Part shown: positions 53,061-61,683 of the stretch, one piece after another
Numbering within the stretch: position 1 is the stretch's first letter
Layout: the number at the start of each line of letters is the position of its first letter
Made by a program: the position numbers and the translations under genes
DNA from: JAICUY01 sp963716585
GTDB taxonomy: Bacteria > Chloroflexota > Limnocylindria > QHBO01
Assembly: GCA_963716585.1 (NCBI GenBank)
Contig: CAVQTN010000005.1
Span: 1 to 64,000, forward strand
DNA length: 64,000 nucleotides
Reading direction: 5' to 3'
The notes under the pieces: generated by a model
The model's input: only the letters and a program-made list of their open reading frames with translations
What the model was told of the DNA's origin: nothing
Databases searched by the model: none

Positions 53061-56030
53061 ATGGCCACGACCGGCAAGAAGCACGCGAGGCGGGCGACCG
53101 CCACGACGTCAGCCGCCGACGATGGCGCGACCGACGGCAAGCTGATCTACACCTTCCACGAAGGCAACGCGCAGATGCGCGCGCTCCTCGGCGGGAAGGG
53201 CGCGGGACTGGCCGAGATGACCAACGCGGGACTGCCGGTGCCGCCGGGCTTCACGATCACGACCGAGGCGTGCAACGCCTACTACGCCAACGACAGGCAG
53301 TTGCCGGACGGGCTGTGGGACGGTGTGGTGGAGCACATGCACCAGCTCGAGCGGGAGACCGGCAAGGGGTTCGGCGATCCGAAGGATCCGCTGCTTGTCA
53401 GCGTCCGCTCGGGTGCCGCGTTCAGCATGCCGGGGATGATGGACACGGTCCTGAACCTGGGCCTCAACGACGAGACGGTCGACGGCCTGATCGCCCTGAC
53501 CGAGAACCCGCGCTTCGGCTACGACGCGCTGCGGCGCTTCGTCGCCATGTTCGGCCGGATCGTGCTCGACATTCCCGCGGAGACGTTCGATGAGCCGCTC
53601 GAGCGGCTCAAGGCCGACCGCCAGGTGACGCTCGACACCGACCTCGACGCCGACGACCTCAAGGGGCTGGCGGACCAGTACAAGCACATTGCTGAGGAGA
53701 AGACCGGTGAGCCGTTCCCGGCCGACCCCTACCGGCAGCTGGAGCTCGCCACGCGGGCCGTCTTCGACAGCTGGTTCGGCAAGCGCGCCCACGACTACCG
53801 TGAATACAACAAGATCCCGCACGACCTCGGCACCGCGGTGAACATCGTGACCATGGTCTACGGCAACATGGGCAACGACTCGGGGACCGGCGTCGCCTTC
53901 ACACGCGACCCGAACACCGGCGCGCACGAGCTGTTCGGCGAGTACCTGACCAACGCCCAGGGCGAGGACGTGGTCGCCGGCATCCGCACGCCGCAGAAGA
54001 TCAGCCAGATGCAGCAGGCGCTGCCCGAGGTCTACGCCCAGTTCGAGGAGATCGCCCAGCGCCTGGAGACGCACTACCGCGACGCCCAGGACCTGGAGTT
54101 CACCATCGAGCGTGGCAGGCTCTACATGCTGCAGACTCGATCGGCGAAGCGCACCGCGCCGGCCGCGGTAAAGATGGCGGTCGACATGGCCAACGAGGGC
54201 GTGATCAGCCGCGAAGAGGCGCTGCAGCGCGTCGAGCCGGCCCAGATCGTCCAGCTCCTCCTGCCGCGCTTCGACGAGGCGGCCAAGGCCAAGGCGCAGG
54301 ACCGGTTCCTGGCGAAGGGGCTCAACGCCTCGCCCGGTGCCGCGACGGGCAAGGCCATCTTGGACCCCGACCGCGCCGTGGCGGCGCACGAGGCGGGGGA
54401 CGCGGTGATCCTGGTCCGCATCGAGACCAGCCCGGACGATGTGCACGGCATGCTCGCCGCTCGCGGTGTGCTCACGGCGCGGGGCGGTGCCACGAGCCAC
54501 GCGGCGGTGGTCGCGCGCTCGATGGGCCTGCCCTGCGTCGCCGGCGCCGAGAGCCTGAAGATCGACTACCGCAGCCGGACCATGACGGCGGGCGACAAGC
54601 TGGTCAGCGAGGGAGACATGATCAGCATCGACGGCACGACCGGCGAGATCTACGCCGGTTCGCTGGCGACCATCGAAGCCAACTTCGCCGACGAGAAGGA
54701 CCTCGCCACCCTCCTCTCCTGGGCCGACGACGTTCGACGCCTGCAGGTCTGGGCCAATGCCGACTACCCACGCGACGCGCAGCGCTCGCGCGAGTTCGGG
54801 GCGCAGGGCATCGGGCTGTGCCGCACCGAGCACATGTTCTTCGAGGAGGACCGCCTGCCGACGGTGCGCCGCATGATCCTGAGCGCGCACGCGGCGACCG
54901 CAGCCAAGGCGCGCCGCGACGCCGGCGCCAGCCTGTCGACCGATGACGGGGCGACGGTGACGACCTTCGACGACGCCCTTGACGAGCTGGAACGTCTGCA
55001 GACCGATGACTTCGCCGGGCTCTTCCGCGCGATGGACGGGCTGCCGGTCGTCATCCGCCTGATCGATCCGCCGCTGCACGAGTTCCTGCCCAGCTACGAA
55101 GAGCTCGTCGCCGAGACGACGCGATTGCGGACGCTGCTGGAAGTCACATCGGTCGACACCGATGCGGTCGGGGACCGCGATTCGCCCATGCTCGAGAAGG
55201 GCCTGGCGCGGGTGTTCGGGGCGAAGGACGCGCAGCGTGCAATGCGCCTGGTGGGACGCCACGGAAAGGCGACCTCGGCTGGAGGCGGGGATCGCGCGGC
55301 TCTCGAGGCCGAGCTCACCGACAAGACCGAGCTGCTGCACGCCGTCGATGCCATGCGCGAACAGAACCCCATGCTCGGCATGCGCGGCTGCCGCCTGGGG
55401 CTGATGATCCCGGACATCGTCAAGATGCAGACGCGCGCCATCCTGAACGCCGCCACCCGCGTCGCGGCGGAGGGCGTCACGCCGCTGCCCGAGATCATGA
55501 TCCCCCTGGTCGGGCACGTGAACGAGCTGCGCGAGACGCGCCACATCCTGGAGGCGGAGGTGCAGCGCATCGTCCAGGCATCTGGCCGGCAGGTCGCGTA
55601 CAAGTTCGGCACCATGATCGAGGTGCCGCGCGGCGCCCTGACCGCCGACGAGATCGCGACGGAGGCCGAGTTCTTCAGCTTCGGCACGAACGACCTGACG
55701 CAGATGACCTTTGGCTATAGCCGTGACGACGCGGAAGGCAAGTTCCTGCTGCAGTACGTCGATCGCAAGATCCTGCCGGTCAACCCGTTCCAGGTGCTCG
55801 ACGCGACCGGCGTCGGGCAGCTGGTGCGGATGGGCGTCGAGAAGGGTCGATCCACCAAGCCGGGACTGAAGATCGGCATCTGCGGCGAGCATGGTGGCGA
55901 CCCGGACAGCATCGCGTTCTGCCACGAGGTCGGCCTCGACTACGTGTCGTGCTCGCCGTTCCGCGTACCTGTCGCCCGGCTGGCGGCTGCCCAGGCTGCG
56001 CTGGCCGGGGCCGAGGCGCCTGACCGCTAA
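53061..56030 (+). CDS. ppdK: Pyruvate, phosphate dikinase (enlarged)
   Basis: Reversibly converts pyruvate, ATP and Pi to PEP, AMP and PPi. The 989-residue product has the nucleotide domain (GGKGAGLAEMTNAGLPVPPGF), SVRSGAAFSMPGMMDT, TRDPNTG, the phosphohistidine in GGATSHAAVVARS (His480), and the TIM barrel with IGICGEHGGDP (catalytic Cys941). It is about 100 residues longer than usual. One extra block of about 50 residues lies between HEFLPSYEELV and NPMLGMRGCR. The first 25 residues are Lys/Ala-rich. The gene is followed by the minus-strand anti-sigma gene. Confidence 0.94.
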   Translation: MATTGKKHARRATATTSAADDGATDGKLIYTFHEGNAQMRALLGGKGAGLAEMTNAGLPVPPGFTITTEACNAYYANDRQLPDGLWDGVVEHMHQLERETGKGFGDPKDPLLVSVRSGAAFSMPGMMDTVLNLGLNDETVDGLIALTENPRFGYDALRRFVAMFGRIVLDIPAETFDEPLERLKADRQVTLDTDLDADDLKGLADQYKHIAEEKTGEPFPADPYRQLELATRAVFDSWFGKRAHDYREYNKIPHDLGTAVNIVTMVYGNMGNDSGTGVAFTRDPNTGAHELFGEYLTNAQGEDVVAGIRTPQKISQMQQALPEVYAQFEEIAQRLETHYRDAQDLEFTIERGRLYMLQTRSAKRTAPAAVKMAVDMANEGVISREEALQRVEPAQIVQLLLPRFDEAAKAKAQDRFLAKGLNASPGAATGKAILDPDRAVAAHEAGDAVILVRIETSPDDVHGMLAARGVLTARGGATSHAAVVARSMGLPCVAGAESLKIDYRSRTMTAGDKLVSEGDMISIDGTTGEIYAGSLATIEANFADEKDLATLLSWADDVRRLQVWANADYPRDAQRSREFGAQGIGLCRTEHMFFEEDRLPTVRRMILSAHAATAAKARRDAGASLSTDDGATVTTFDDALDELERLQTDDFAGLFRAMDGLPVVIRLIDPPLHEFLPSYEELVAETTRLRTLLEVTSVDTDAVGDRDSPMLEKGLARVFGAKDAQRAMRLVGRHGKATSAGGGDRAALEAELTDKTELLHAVDAMREQNPMLGMRGCRLGLMIPDIVKMQTRAILNAATRVAAEGVTPLPEIMIPLVGHVNELRETRHILEAEVQRIVQASGRQVAYKFGTMIEVPRGALTADEIATEAEFFSFGTNDLTQMTFGYSRDDAEGKFLLQYVDRKILPVNPFQVLDATGVGQLVRMGVEKGRSTKPGLKIGICGEHGGDPDSIAFCHEVGLDYVSCSPFRVPVARLAAAQAALAGAEAPDR

Positions 56031-56060
56031 CGCTCCCTGCAGCCCTCGTGGCAGGTGGCC

Positions 56061-56696
56061 TCAGCTGGGGCTCGCACTCGCGCTGGGGGTTGTCGGCGAC
56101 GGGAACGGCGTCGACGTCGGGGTGATCGTCGGCGTCGGCCCGACACTGAAGGCCGGGCTCGGCGTCGGCGTCGGTCGCGGAGTTGGCCTGGCGGTCGGCG
56201 GCGTGAGCGTCGGTCGCGGGGCGAACGTCGGGCGGGCCGTGCGCGCGGGCTTCGCGGATGGGCGAGGCGACGTTGCCACCCCGCTCTCCCGCGGCGTGGC
56301 GCGTGCGTCCGGCGACGCGACGAGCGGCGAGCGCGTGGCCGCCGGCGTGCCGGTGCCGCCCAGCACGTCACCGGCGCCCCGGAGCGGCGTCACCGGTGGG
56401 CGCCCGGCGAGCAGCAGCGAGCCGCTGACGCCGAGCAGGACGGCTCCCAGCGTGCCGGCCGCGGTGAGCGCCGCAAGACGCGGCGACACCGTGATGCGTC
56501 GCACTGCGGCGGCCGCCGCAGTGCGAGACGCCGGCGGCGAGGCACTGCCGACATCGACGGCCCACAGAGCGTCGAGCGCCGCCAGCCACCCGAGGCACTC
56601 GTCACACACCGATGCGTGCAGCGCGGCATCGCGCGGCGGCTCCCCCGGCGCGCCGCCGGCCAGCCAGGCGGCGAACGTGCGATGCGGGTCGGTCAC
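56061..56696 (-). CDS. Anti-sigma factor-like zinc-finger membrane protein
   Basis: A 211-residue product starting at GTG 56696. A ZAS-type motif HxxxCxxC is present at His27, Cys31 and Cys34 (LHASVCDECLGW), followed by one membrane segment near residues 74-98 (TAAGTLGAVLLGVSGSLLL). The remaining 110 residues are Pro/Thr/Ser-rich and presumably outside the cell. Its start overlaps the stop of the sigma-like gene by three bases, the usual sigma/anti-sigma coupling. No protease-sensor domain is seen. Confidence 0.8.
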   Translation of the reverse strand: MTDPHRTFAAWLAGGAPGEPPRDAALHASVCDECLGWLAALDALWAVDVGSASPPASRTAAAAAVRRITVSPRLAALTAAGTLGAVLLGVSGSLLLAGRPPVTPLRGAGDVLGGTGTPAATRSPLVASPDARATPRESGVATSPRPSAKPARTARPTFAPRPTLTPPTARPTPRPTPTPSPAFSVGPTPTITPTSTPFPSPTTPSASASPS

Positions 56697-57280
56697 CGTG
56701 GACCGCTGGGCGAGAAGGTGCGCGCCGCGATCAGCAGCACGCGTTCGGTCAGCGCTCCGCGCTGGCGGGGCTGCCCCGGTTCGACGTCGGGCCCAGGCCA
56801 CAGCGCTTCGTCAGTGGCGCCCAGGTAGCGCGCCCGCGCCGCGGCCACTCGTCGGCGTGCGGCCGGCCAGGACGAACCAAGCACCATCGCCACATCCGCC
56901 TCGGCGAGATGCTCGACGTCGGCCGCCACCAGCGCCGCGCGCTCCGTGATCGACAGCGCAGCCAGCTGCCGCAGTACGCGGGCGTCGGCGCCCATTCCAC
57001 GGACCGCGGCCAGGCGGGCCGCCGAGCTCGCCGCGTCCGGCTCAGCGCGGAGGCGGCGCCGCACGTATCCGAGCACTTGTGCGCGGAGCCAGGCAGCGGC
57101 ACGCTCCGGATGTCGAAGTTCGCGCACGCGTCGCGCGCCCTCGCCGAGCGCCTGGCTGGTGACGTCGCCTGCCAGGCCGCGGTCGCCGAGCGTCAGGAGC
57201 AGCGCGAAGCCGTGCAGACGCGCGGCGTGCACGTCGCGGAATGCGGCCCGCAACACCTCCGCGTCCACTGCCGTCGACAT
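56693..57280 (-). CDS. ECF-type sigma factor-like protein
   Basis: A 195-residue product, ATG 57280, with GGAG eight bases before it. Residues 15-75 resemble a divergent sigma region 2 (HAARLHGFALLLTL to AWLRAQVLGYVRRRL). Residues 105-155 resemble region 4 with an HTH (SITERAALVAADVEHL, EADVAMVLGSSWPAARRRV). The region 2 motifs for DNA melting are weak, so it may be an atypical ECF or SigK-like factor. Coupling to a zinc-finger membrane protein supports the call. A TACACT -10 box lies 44 bases upstream. Confidence 0.75.
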   Translation of the reverse strand: MSTAVDAEVLRAAFRDVHAARLHGFALLLTLGDRGLAGDVTSQALGEGARRVRELRHPERAAAWLRAQVLGYVRRRLRAEPDAASSAARLAAVRGMGADARVLRQLAALSITERAALVAADVEHLAEADVAMVLGSSWPAARRRVAAARARYLGATDEALWPGPDVEPGQPRQRGALTERVLLIAARTFSPSGPR

Positions 57281-57323
57281 TGATGCTCCGTGAGGTGGGG
57301 TCCGGTGCTGAATGGTCGGCTGG

Positions 57324-57329
57324 AGTGTA
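57324..57329 (-). promoter_or_regulatory. Candidate -10 element for the sigma/anti-sigma pair
   Basis: AGTGTA on the plus strand reads TACACT on the minus strand, 44 bases upstream of the sigma-like ATG. No -35 box is clear. The same hexamer recurs at other genes here. Confidence 0.4.
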
Positions 57330-57377
57330 GCCGACGGGCGAAGGGAAGCACATCCTCAAGATGGGTCGCGCCGGCGC

Positions 57378-57426
57378 TTGACAATCTGCTAAAATACCTC
57401 CGCACCCCTTGACAAAGCCCTTGACA
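57378..57426 (+). promoter_or_regulatory. dnaG upstream region: extended -10 and three TTGACA boxes
   Basis: TGCTAAAAT at 57387-57395 is an extended -10 sequence. TTGACA occurs three times, at 57378-57383, 57409-57414 and 57421-57426. The last two lie in tandem CCCTTGACA units 12 bases apart and downstream of the expected start, so they cannot act as -35 boxes for this -10. They may be alternative promoters or operator sites. Confidence 0.55.
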
Positions 57427-57461
57427 GCGCCGGATGGCGCCGAGAACCTGCCCCCATCCCC

Positions 57462-59309
57462 ATGAGCTCATCAGGCATCATCGCCGAGATCAAGTCGAAG
57501 CTCAGCGTCGTCGACGTCGTCGGCGAGACGGTCGCGCTCAAGCGCGCCGGCACGGCCTACAAGGGCCTCTGCCCGTTCCACGCCGAGAAGACGCCCTCGT
57601 TCGTGGTCAACCCTGACCGGGAGGGCTGGCACTGCTTCGGATGCGGCGAGGGCGGCGACATCTTCAGCTTCCTCATGCGTCGTGACGGGCTGGAGTTCCG
57701 CGAGGCGCTGACCCGTCTGGCGGAGAGGGCCGGTGTCGAGCTGTCCGAGCGCTCCGCGCGCGAGGACCGCCACCGCAAGCGCCTGCGTGACGCACTCGAG
57801 GGGGCCATCGCCTGGTACCGCGAGGTGCTGCTCCGGACGCCGCAGGCCGAGCGCGCACGCGCGTATCTGGCCGAACGGCAGCTGAATGACGAGACGCTGG
57901 AGCGATTCAACATCGGCTTCGCGCCGGCGACCTGGGATGCGCTCACCAAGCGGCTGCGCGCGCGGAGCTTCTCCGACGAGGAGCTCGTCGGCGCGGGGCT
58001 GGCCAGCCCATCGAACCGCGGCGGGCTGATCGACAAGTTCCGCGGCCGGATCATCATTCCCATCCGCGATCAGTCGGGCCGTGCGGTCGGCCTCGGTGGC
58101 CGGATCATGCCAGACGGCGAGGGTCCGAAGTACCTCAATTCGCCCACCACGGCAATCTTCGACAAGAGCCGCACCCTGTTCGCCATCGATCTCGCCAAAA
58201 CCGCCATGCGCCGCGAAAAGCTGGCCGTCATCGTCGAGGGCTACACCGATGTCATGGCCGCCCACCAGGCCGGCTTCACGAACGTCGTCGCCTCGCTGGG
58301 GACGGCGTTGACGCGCGGCCAGATCGAGCTTGCCACGCGCTATGCGGACGGGGTGGCGCTGGCCTACGACGTCGACCTGGCGGGAGAGGTCGCCACCCAG
58401 CGCGGGCTGCTCGCCGAGCTCGGACCGGACCAGAGCGTGAGCAAGGTGCGGGTCATCCGCATCCCGGCCGGCAAGGATCCGGACGAGCTGATCCGGACCG
58501 ATCCGGACGCGTGGCGCGCCGCGGTCGAGACCGCCAAGCCGGTCGTCGAGTACTTCATGGATCGGACCGCGGCGAGCGTTGACCTGTCGACCGTTGCCGG
58601 CAGGCGCGAGCTCACGGAGCGCGTGGTCGGCCTGCTGCGCCGGGTCGGCGACCCCATCGAGCGAGCGCTCTACATCCAGCAGCTGGCTCGGTTGGTGAAC
58701 GTCGAGGAGCGGGTGCTCAACGACGCGCTTGCCCGGGCACCCGCGCCACGTCACGAGCAGCCGCGACTCTCGTCCGCGCTCGAGCCGGATGCTGTCCCGA
58801 TGCTCACGCACCTCGAGGCGGAGACGATCCAGCTGCTGCTGCTGAACCCGGCGGCCGTCATCGAGCTGGACGAGCTCGAAGCCGCCGACGGCGACAGGCG
58901 GCTGCCGTTCCGCGACGCCGTCGCCCTGTCGCTCATCGGCGCCTGGCGCCAGCGGCCGCGCGATGGCGGAACCGGTCCCGAGCTCGAAGCGTTCGTCGCC
59001 GCCCTGGACCCGGCAACCGGCGCCCTGGCGCGCAGCCTGCTGGCCGATGCGGCACGGGCGCAGGCGGGGCCGCCGCTGACCGGCGAGGAGGCGCGCGACG
59101 TGCTGCGCACGTGCCTGCTCCGGCTGCGCACCGCACGCATCGAAGAGGCGATCCGGGATGGACGGTTGTTGCTCGAGGAGGCGCAGCGCGATGGGGATCA
59201 TCAGCGGCTGGATGCGATTGAACAGCAGATCATGCGACTCGGCCGCGAGAAGGCCGAGGTGACCAGGACGATGAGAGAGCCGGCGCGTGCCGGCGTGAGG
59301 AGGAGCTGA
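57462..59309 (+). CDS. dnaG: DNA primase
   Basis: Makes RNA primers for replication. The 615-residue product has the CHC2 zinc site (Cys37, His40, Cys58, Cys61), the DnaG N-terminal domain with FRGRIIIPIRDQSGRAVGLGGR, the Toprim domain with EGYTDVMAAHQ and AYDVDLAG (the usual DGD is DVD), and a C-terminal helicase-binding domain. ATG 57462 has no visible Shine-Dalgarno (upstream is C-rich). It lies two bases ahead of rpoD, the classical macromolecular-synthesis operon arrangement without rpsU. Confidence 0.95.
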   Translation: MSSSGIIAEIKSKLSVVDVVGETVALKRAGTAYKGLCPFHAEKTPSFVVNPDREGWHCFGCGEGGDIFSFLMRRDGLEFREALTRLAERAGVELSERSAREDRHRKRLRDALEGAIAWYREVLLRTPQAERARAYLAERQLNDETLERFNIGFAPATWDALTKRLRARSFSDEELVGAGLASPSNRGGLIDKFRGRIIIPIRDQSGRAVGLGGRIMPDGEGPKYLNSPTTAIFDKSRTLFAIDLAKTAMRREKLAVIVEGYTDVMAAHQAGFTNVVASLGTALTRGQIELATRYADGVALAYDVDLAGEVATQRGLLAELGPDQSVSKVRVIRIPAGKDPDELIRTDPDAWRAAVETAKPVVEYFMDRTAASVDLSTVAGRRELTERVVGLLRRVGDPIERALYIQQLARLVNVEERVLNDALARAPAPRHEQPRLSSALEPDAVPMLTHLEAETIQLLLLNPAAVIELDELEAADGDRRLPFRDAVALSLIGAWRQRPRDGGTGPELEAFVAALDPATGALARSLLADAARAQAGPPLTGEEARDVLRTCLLRLRTARIEEAIRDGRLLLEEAQRDGDHQRLDAIEQQIMRLGREKAEVTRTMREPARAGVRRS

Positions 59310-59311
59310 GC

Positions 59312-61276
59312 GTGGCGATCACCACCACCAAGAAGCGCACCAAGGGCGACGACGACGAGGCGACGCCGCAGGCGGGGAGCAAGGCTGCGCCAACGCCGAG
59401 CGGCCGGACGCCGAAGGCGACCGCATCGGGCCCTGCGGCAAAGGCGACGGCGACGCCGCGCGCGACGACGCCGAAGGCGCCGAGCGGAATGGGCGGTGGC
59501 AGCGCGAAACCCGCCGCCAGCCGCAAGGCGGCGGCCAGCGGACGCAAGGCGAGCACCTCGCTGCATCGGCTGCTGGAAAGGGGCCGCAGTGAGGGGTTCA
59601 TCACCCACGACCAGATCCTGGAGGCGGTGCCGCAGCCGGAGGAGCACGCCGACGAGATCGAGGAACTCTACGCGTCCGCCGAGGAGCAAGGCGTCGAGGT
59701 CCTGGATGCGCAGAACCAGCCGACACTGATCGCGGAGCCGGATATCCAGCGCGACGACAAGAAGGCCGGCGCCAAGGAAGAGGCCGAAGAGGACCTGGAG
59801 GCGCTGGCCGCCGACCTGATCGGGATCGACGACCCGGTTCGGATGTACCTCAAGGAGATCGGCAAGGTCGCGCTGCTGACCGCGGAGGAGGAGGTCGTCC
59901 TGGCCAAGGCCATCGAGCTCGGTGAGCTGGCGGTCGAGGATGCCCCACGGGCGATGGTCGACCTGTACACCTGGGTCACGCTCGGGACCGAGCCGAAAGC
60001 GCGGTCGATGGCCGCGATGCGCGCGTTCGACCTGCCCAAGGAGTCGCCACGTGTGACGCGCGATGCCATCGACTGGTGGGTCGGCCGCCGCCGGGAGGCG
60101 ATTGTCCCGCCGCTCGTCAAGCTCGCCAAGGCGCGCAAGGCGGAGAACCTGGACGATGCCGCCCGCGAGCGCATCATGCATGCCGAGTCGATCCTCAAGC
60201 TGATAGGCACCGATGCGGCTGAGGGGCTCAAGCAGGCGGCGCTGTTCGGCCACAGCTACCGCTTCAAGGCGATCGACCATGCGGGCTCGGTCGAGCTGTA
60301 CGAGCTCGAACGCTGGGCACGCGAAACGGCGCAGGATCTCGTGCGCGCCTACATCGAGGACGGGAACGATGCCGCCTACCTGCGCGAGCTGGGCTATGAC
60401 CCGACCATCCCGGCCGACGTGCCGCTGGAGCAGCGCCGGGGGATCCTGGTCGAGCAGAGCACCGACGCGCGCAAGCGCCTGACCGAGGCCAACCTGCGCC
60501 TGGTGGTCAGCATCGCCAAGAAGTACATCGGTCGCGGCATGAGCTTCCTGGACCTCATCCAGGAAGGCAACATCGGCCTCATCCGTGCGGTGGAGAAATT
60601 CGACTACGAAAAGGGCTTCAAGTTCAGCACGTATGCCACCTGGTGGATCCGCCAGGCGATCACGCGGGCCATCGCCGACCAGGCGCGCACGATCCGCATC
60701 CCGGTGCACATGGTCGAGACCATCAACCGCCTGATCCGCGTCAGCCGCACCCTGCTGCAGGAGCTCGGCCGAGAGCCGACCGTGGAGGAGATCGCGCGGC
60801 GCATGAGCCGCGACGAGATCGTGCGCGAGTTGCGTGACAAGCTGCAGCGCGAGCCGACCGAGGCGGAAGTCGATGCCCGCGAGGACGTCGGGCCGCAGAC
60901 GGTCAGCCCGGAGAAGGTGCGCGAGATCATGAAGGTCAGCCAGGAGCCGGTGAGCCTCGAGACGCCCATCGGCGAGGAGGAGGATTCGCACCTCGGCGAC
61001 TTCATCCCGGACCTCGCGTCGGTAGCCCCGGCCGATGCCGCCTCGCACCAGCTGCTCAAGGAGCAGGTGGAGGGCGTGCTCGACTCGCTCACGGTTCGCG
61101 AGCGGCGGGTCCTGCAGCTCCGCTTCGGACTGGAGGACGGACGCTCCCGGACCCTCGAGGAGGTCGGCCGCGACTTCAACGTGACCCGCGAGCGCATCCG
61201 TCAGATCGAGGCCAAGGCGCTCCGCAAGCTGCGCCACCCCTCGCGCTCGCGCAAGCTCAAGGACTACCTGGAGTAG
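59312..61276 (+). CDS. rpoD: Primary sigma factor RpoD
   Basis: Housekeeping sigma factor. The 654-residue product has a Lys/Ala/Pro-rich N-terminal stretch of about 80 residues, region 1.1 (HRLLERGRSEGFITHDQIL), region 1.2 (DPVRMYLKEIGKVALLTAEEE), a non-conserved region of about 140 residues, region 2 (RLVVSIAKKYIGRGMSFLDLIQ), region 3 with an insertion of about 31 residues (near 60810-60903) that looks like an imperfect duplicate, and region 4 (RTLEEVGRDFNVTRERIRQIEAKALRKLRHPSR). GTG 59312 lies two bases after dnaG. Confidence 0.96.
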   Translation: MAITTTKKRTKGDDDEATPQAGSKAAPTPSGRTPKATASGPAAKATATPRATTPKAPSGMGGGSAKPAASRKAAASGRKASTSLHRLLERGRSEGFITHDQILEAVPQPEEHADEIEELYASAEEQGVEVLDAQNQPTLIAEPDIQRDDKKAGAKEEAEEDLEALAADLIGIDDPVRMYLKEIGKVALLTAEEEVVLAKAIELGELAVEDAPRAMVDLYTWVTLGTEPKARSMAAMRAFDLPKESPRVTRDAIDWWVGRRREAIVPPLVKLAKARKAENLDDAARERIMHAESILKLIGTDAAEGLKQAALFGHSYRFKAIDHAGSVELYELERWARETAQDLVRAYIEDGNDAAYLRELGYDPTIPADVPLEQRRGILVEQSTDARKRLTEANLRLVVSIAKKYIGRGMSFLDLIQEGNIGLIRAVEKFDYEKGFKFSTYATWWIRQAITRAIADQARTIRIPVHMVETINRLIRVSRTLLQELGREPTVEEIARRMSRDEIVRELRDKLQREPTEAEVDAREDVGPQTVSPEKVREIMKVSQEPVSLETPIGEEEDSHLGDFIPDLASVAPADAASHQLLKEQVEGVLDSLTVRERRVLQLRFGLEDGRSRTLEEVGRDFNVTRERIRQIEAKALRKLRHPSRSRKLKDYLE

Positions 61277-61297
61277 GGGCTCGCGGCGGGTTGGTCT

Positions 61298-61326
61298 TTG
61301 ACCCCCCGCTGCCAGCGCGATATCAT
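61298..61326 (+). promoter_or_regulatory. Promoter of tRNA-Asn
   Basis: TTGACC (61298-61303) and TATCAT (61321-61326) are separated by 17 bases. Transcription should start near 61333, 39 bases before the mature tRNA. Confidence 0.7.
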
Positions 61327-61339
61327 CCGCGCCGGCCCC

Positions 61340-61362
61340 GGACCGATACGCTGCATCGGTCC
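61340..61362 (+). promoter_or_regulatory. Hairpin in the tRNA-Asn leader
   Basis: GGACCGAT (61340-61347) pairs perfectly with ATCGGTCC (61355-61362) over a 7-base loop. It lies between the tRNA promoter and the tRNA 5' end, and could guide processing of the leader or end transcripts coming from rpoD. Confidence 0.45.
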
Positions 61363-61371
61363 TTCATGCGT

Positions 61372-61446
61372 TCCGGCGTAGCTCAGTGGTAGAGCGGGCG
61401 GCTGTTAACCGCTTGGTCGTAGGTTCGAATCCTACCGCCGGAGCCA
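61372..61446 (+). tRNA. tRNA-Asn (anticodon GTT)
   Basis: A full cloverleaf folds: acceptor TCCGGCG with CGCCGGA, D stem GCTC with GAGC, anticodon stem GGCGG with CCGCT (one G-T pair), loop CTGTTAA with anticodon GTT, and T stem GTAGG with CCTAC around TTCGAAT. The CCA end is encoded (61444-61446). Confidence 0.97.
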
Positions 61447-61603
61447 ACTGCACGACCTGAAGCGAGCCCGGCGTCCACGAGGTGGGTGGGTCCGCGTCCG
61501 GCGCGGCCGCGCGGCGTGTCCGTCGCGGGCCTCATCCGGGGGACTATCGGCCTGTGATTCACCCGGACTCCGCGCCACGCCCCGCGGGCCCGGTCGTGAG
61601 GCG

Positions 61604-61609
61604 TACACT
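61604..61609 (+). promoter_or_regulatory. Candidate -10 element upstream of the GNAT gene
   Basis: TACACT at 61604-61609, in the 237-base gap after tRNA-Asn. No convincing -35 is found. I see no other gene in 61447-61683. Confidence 0.4.
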
Positions 61610-61683
61610 GGCCTGGCCGCGGACTCCGCCCCAGTCGCGAGCTGCCGCTGCCCCGGAGGTGGGCCATCGCTACCCAGGATCCC

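Noticed and set aside
53109..55925. 938-codon minus-strand frame opposite ppdK
   Set aside because: Antisense shadow of ppdK with the same low-complexity composition; no start signal or motif.
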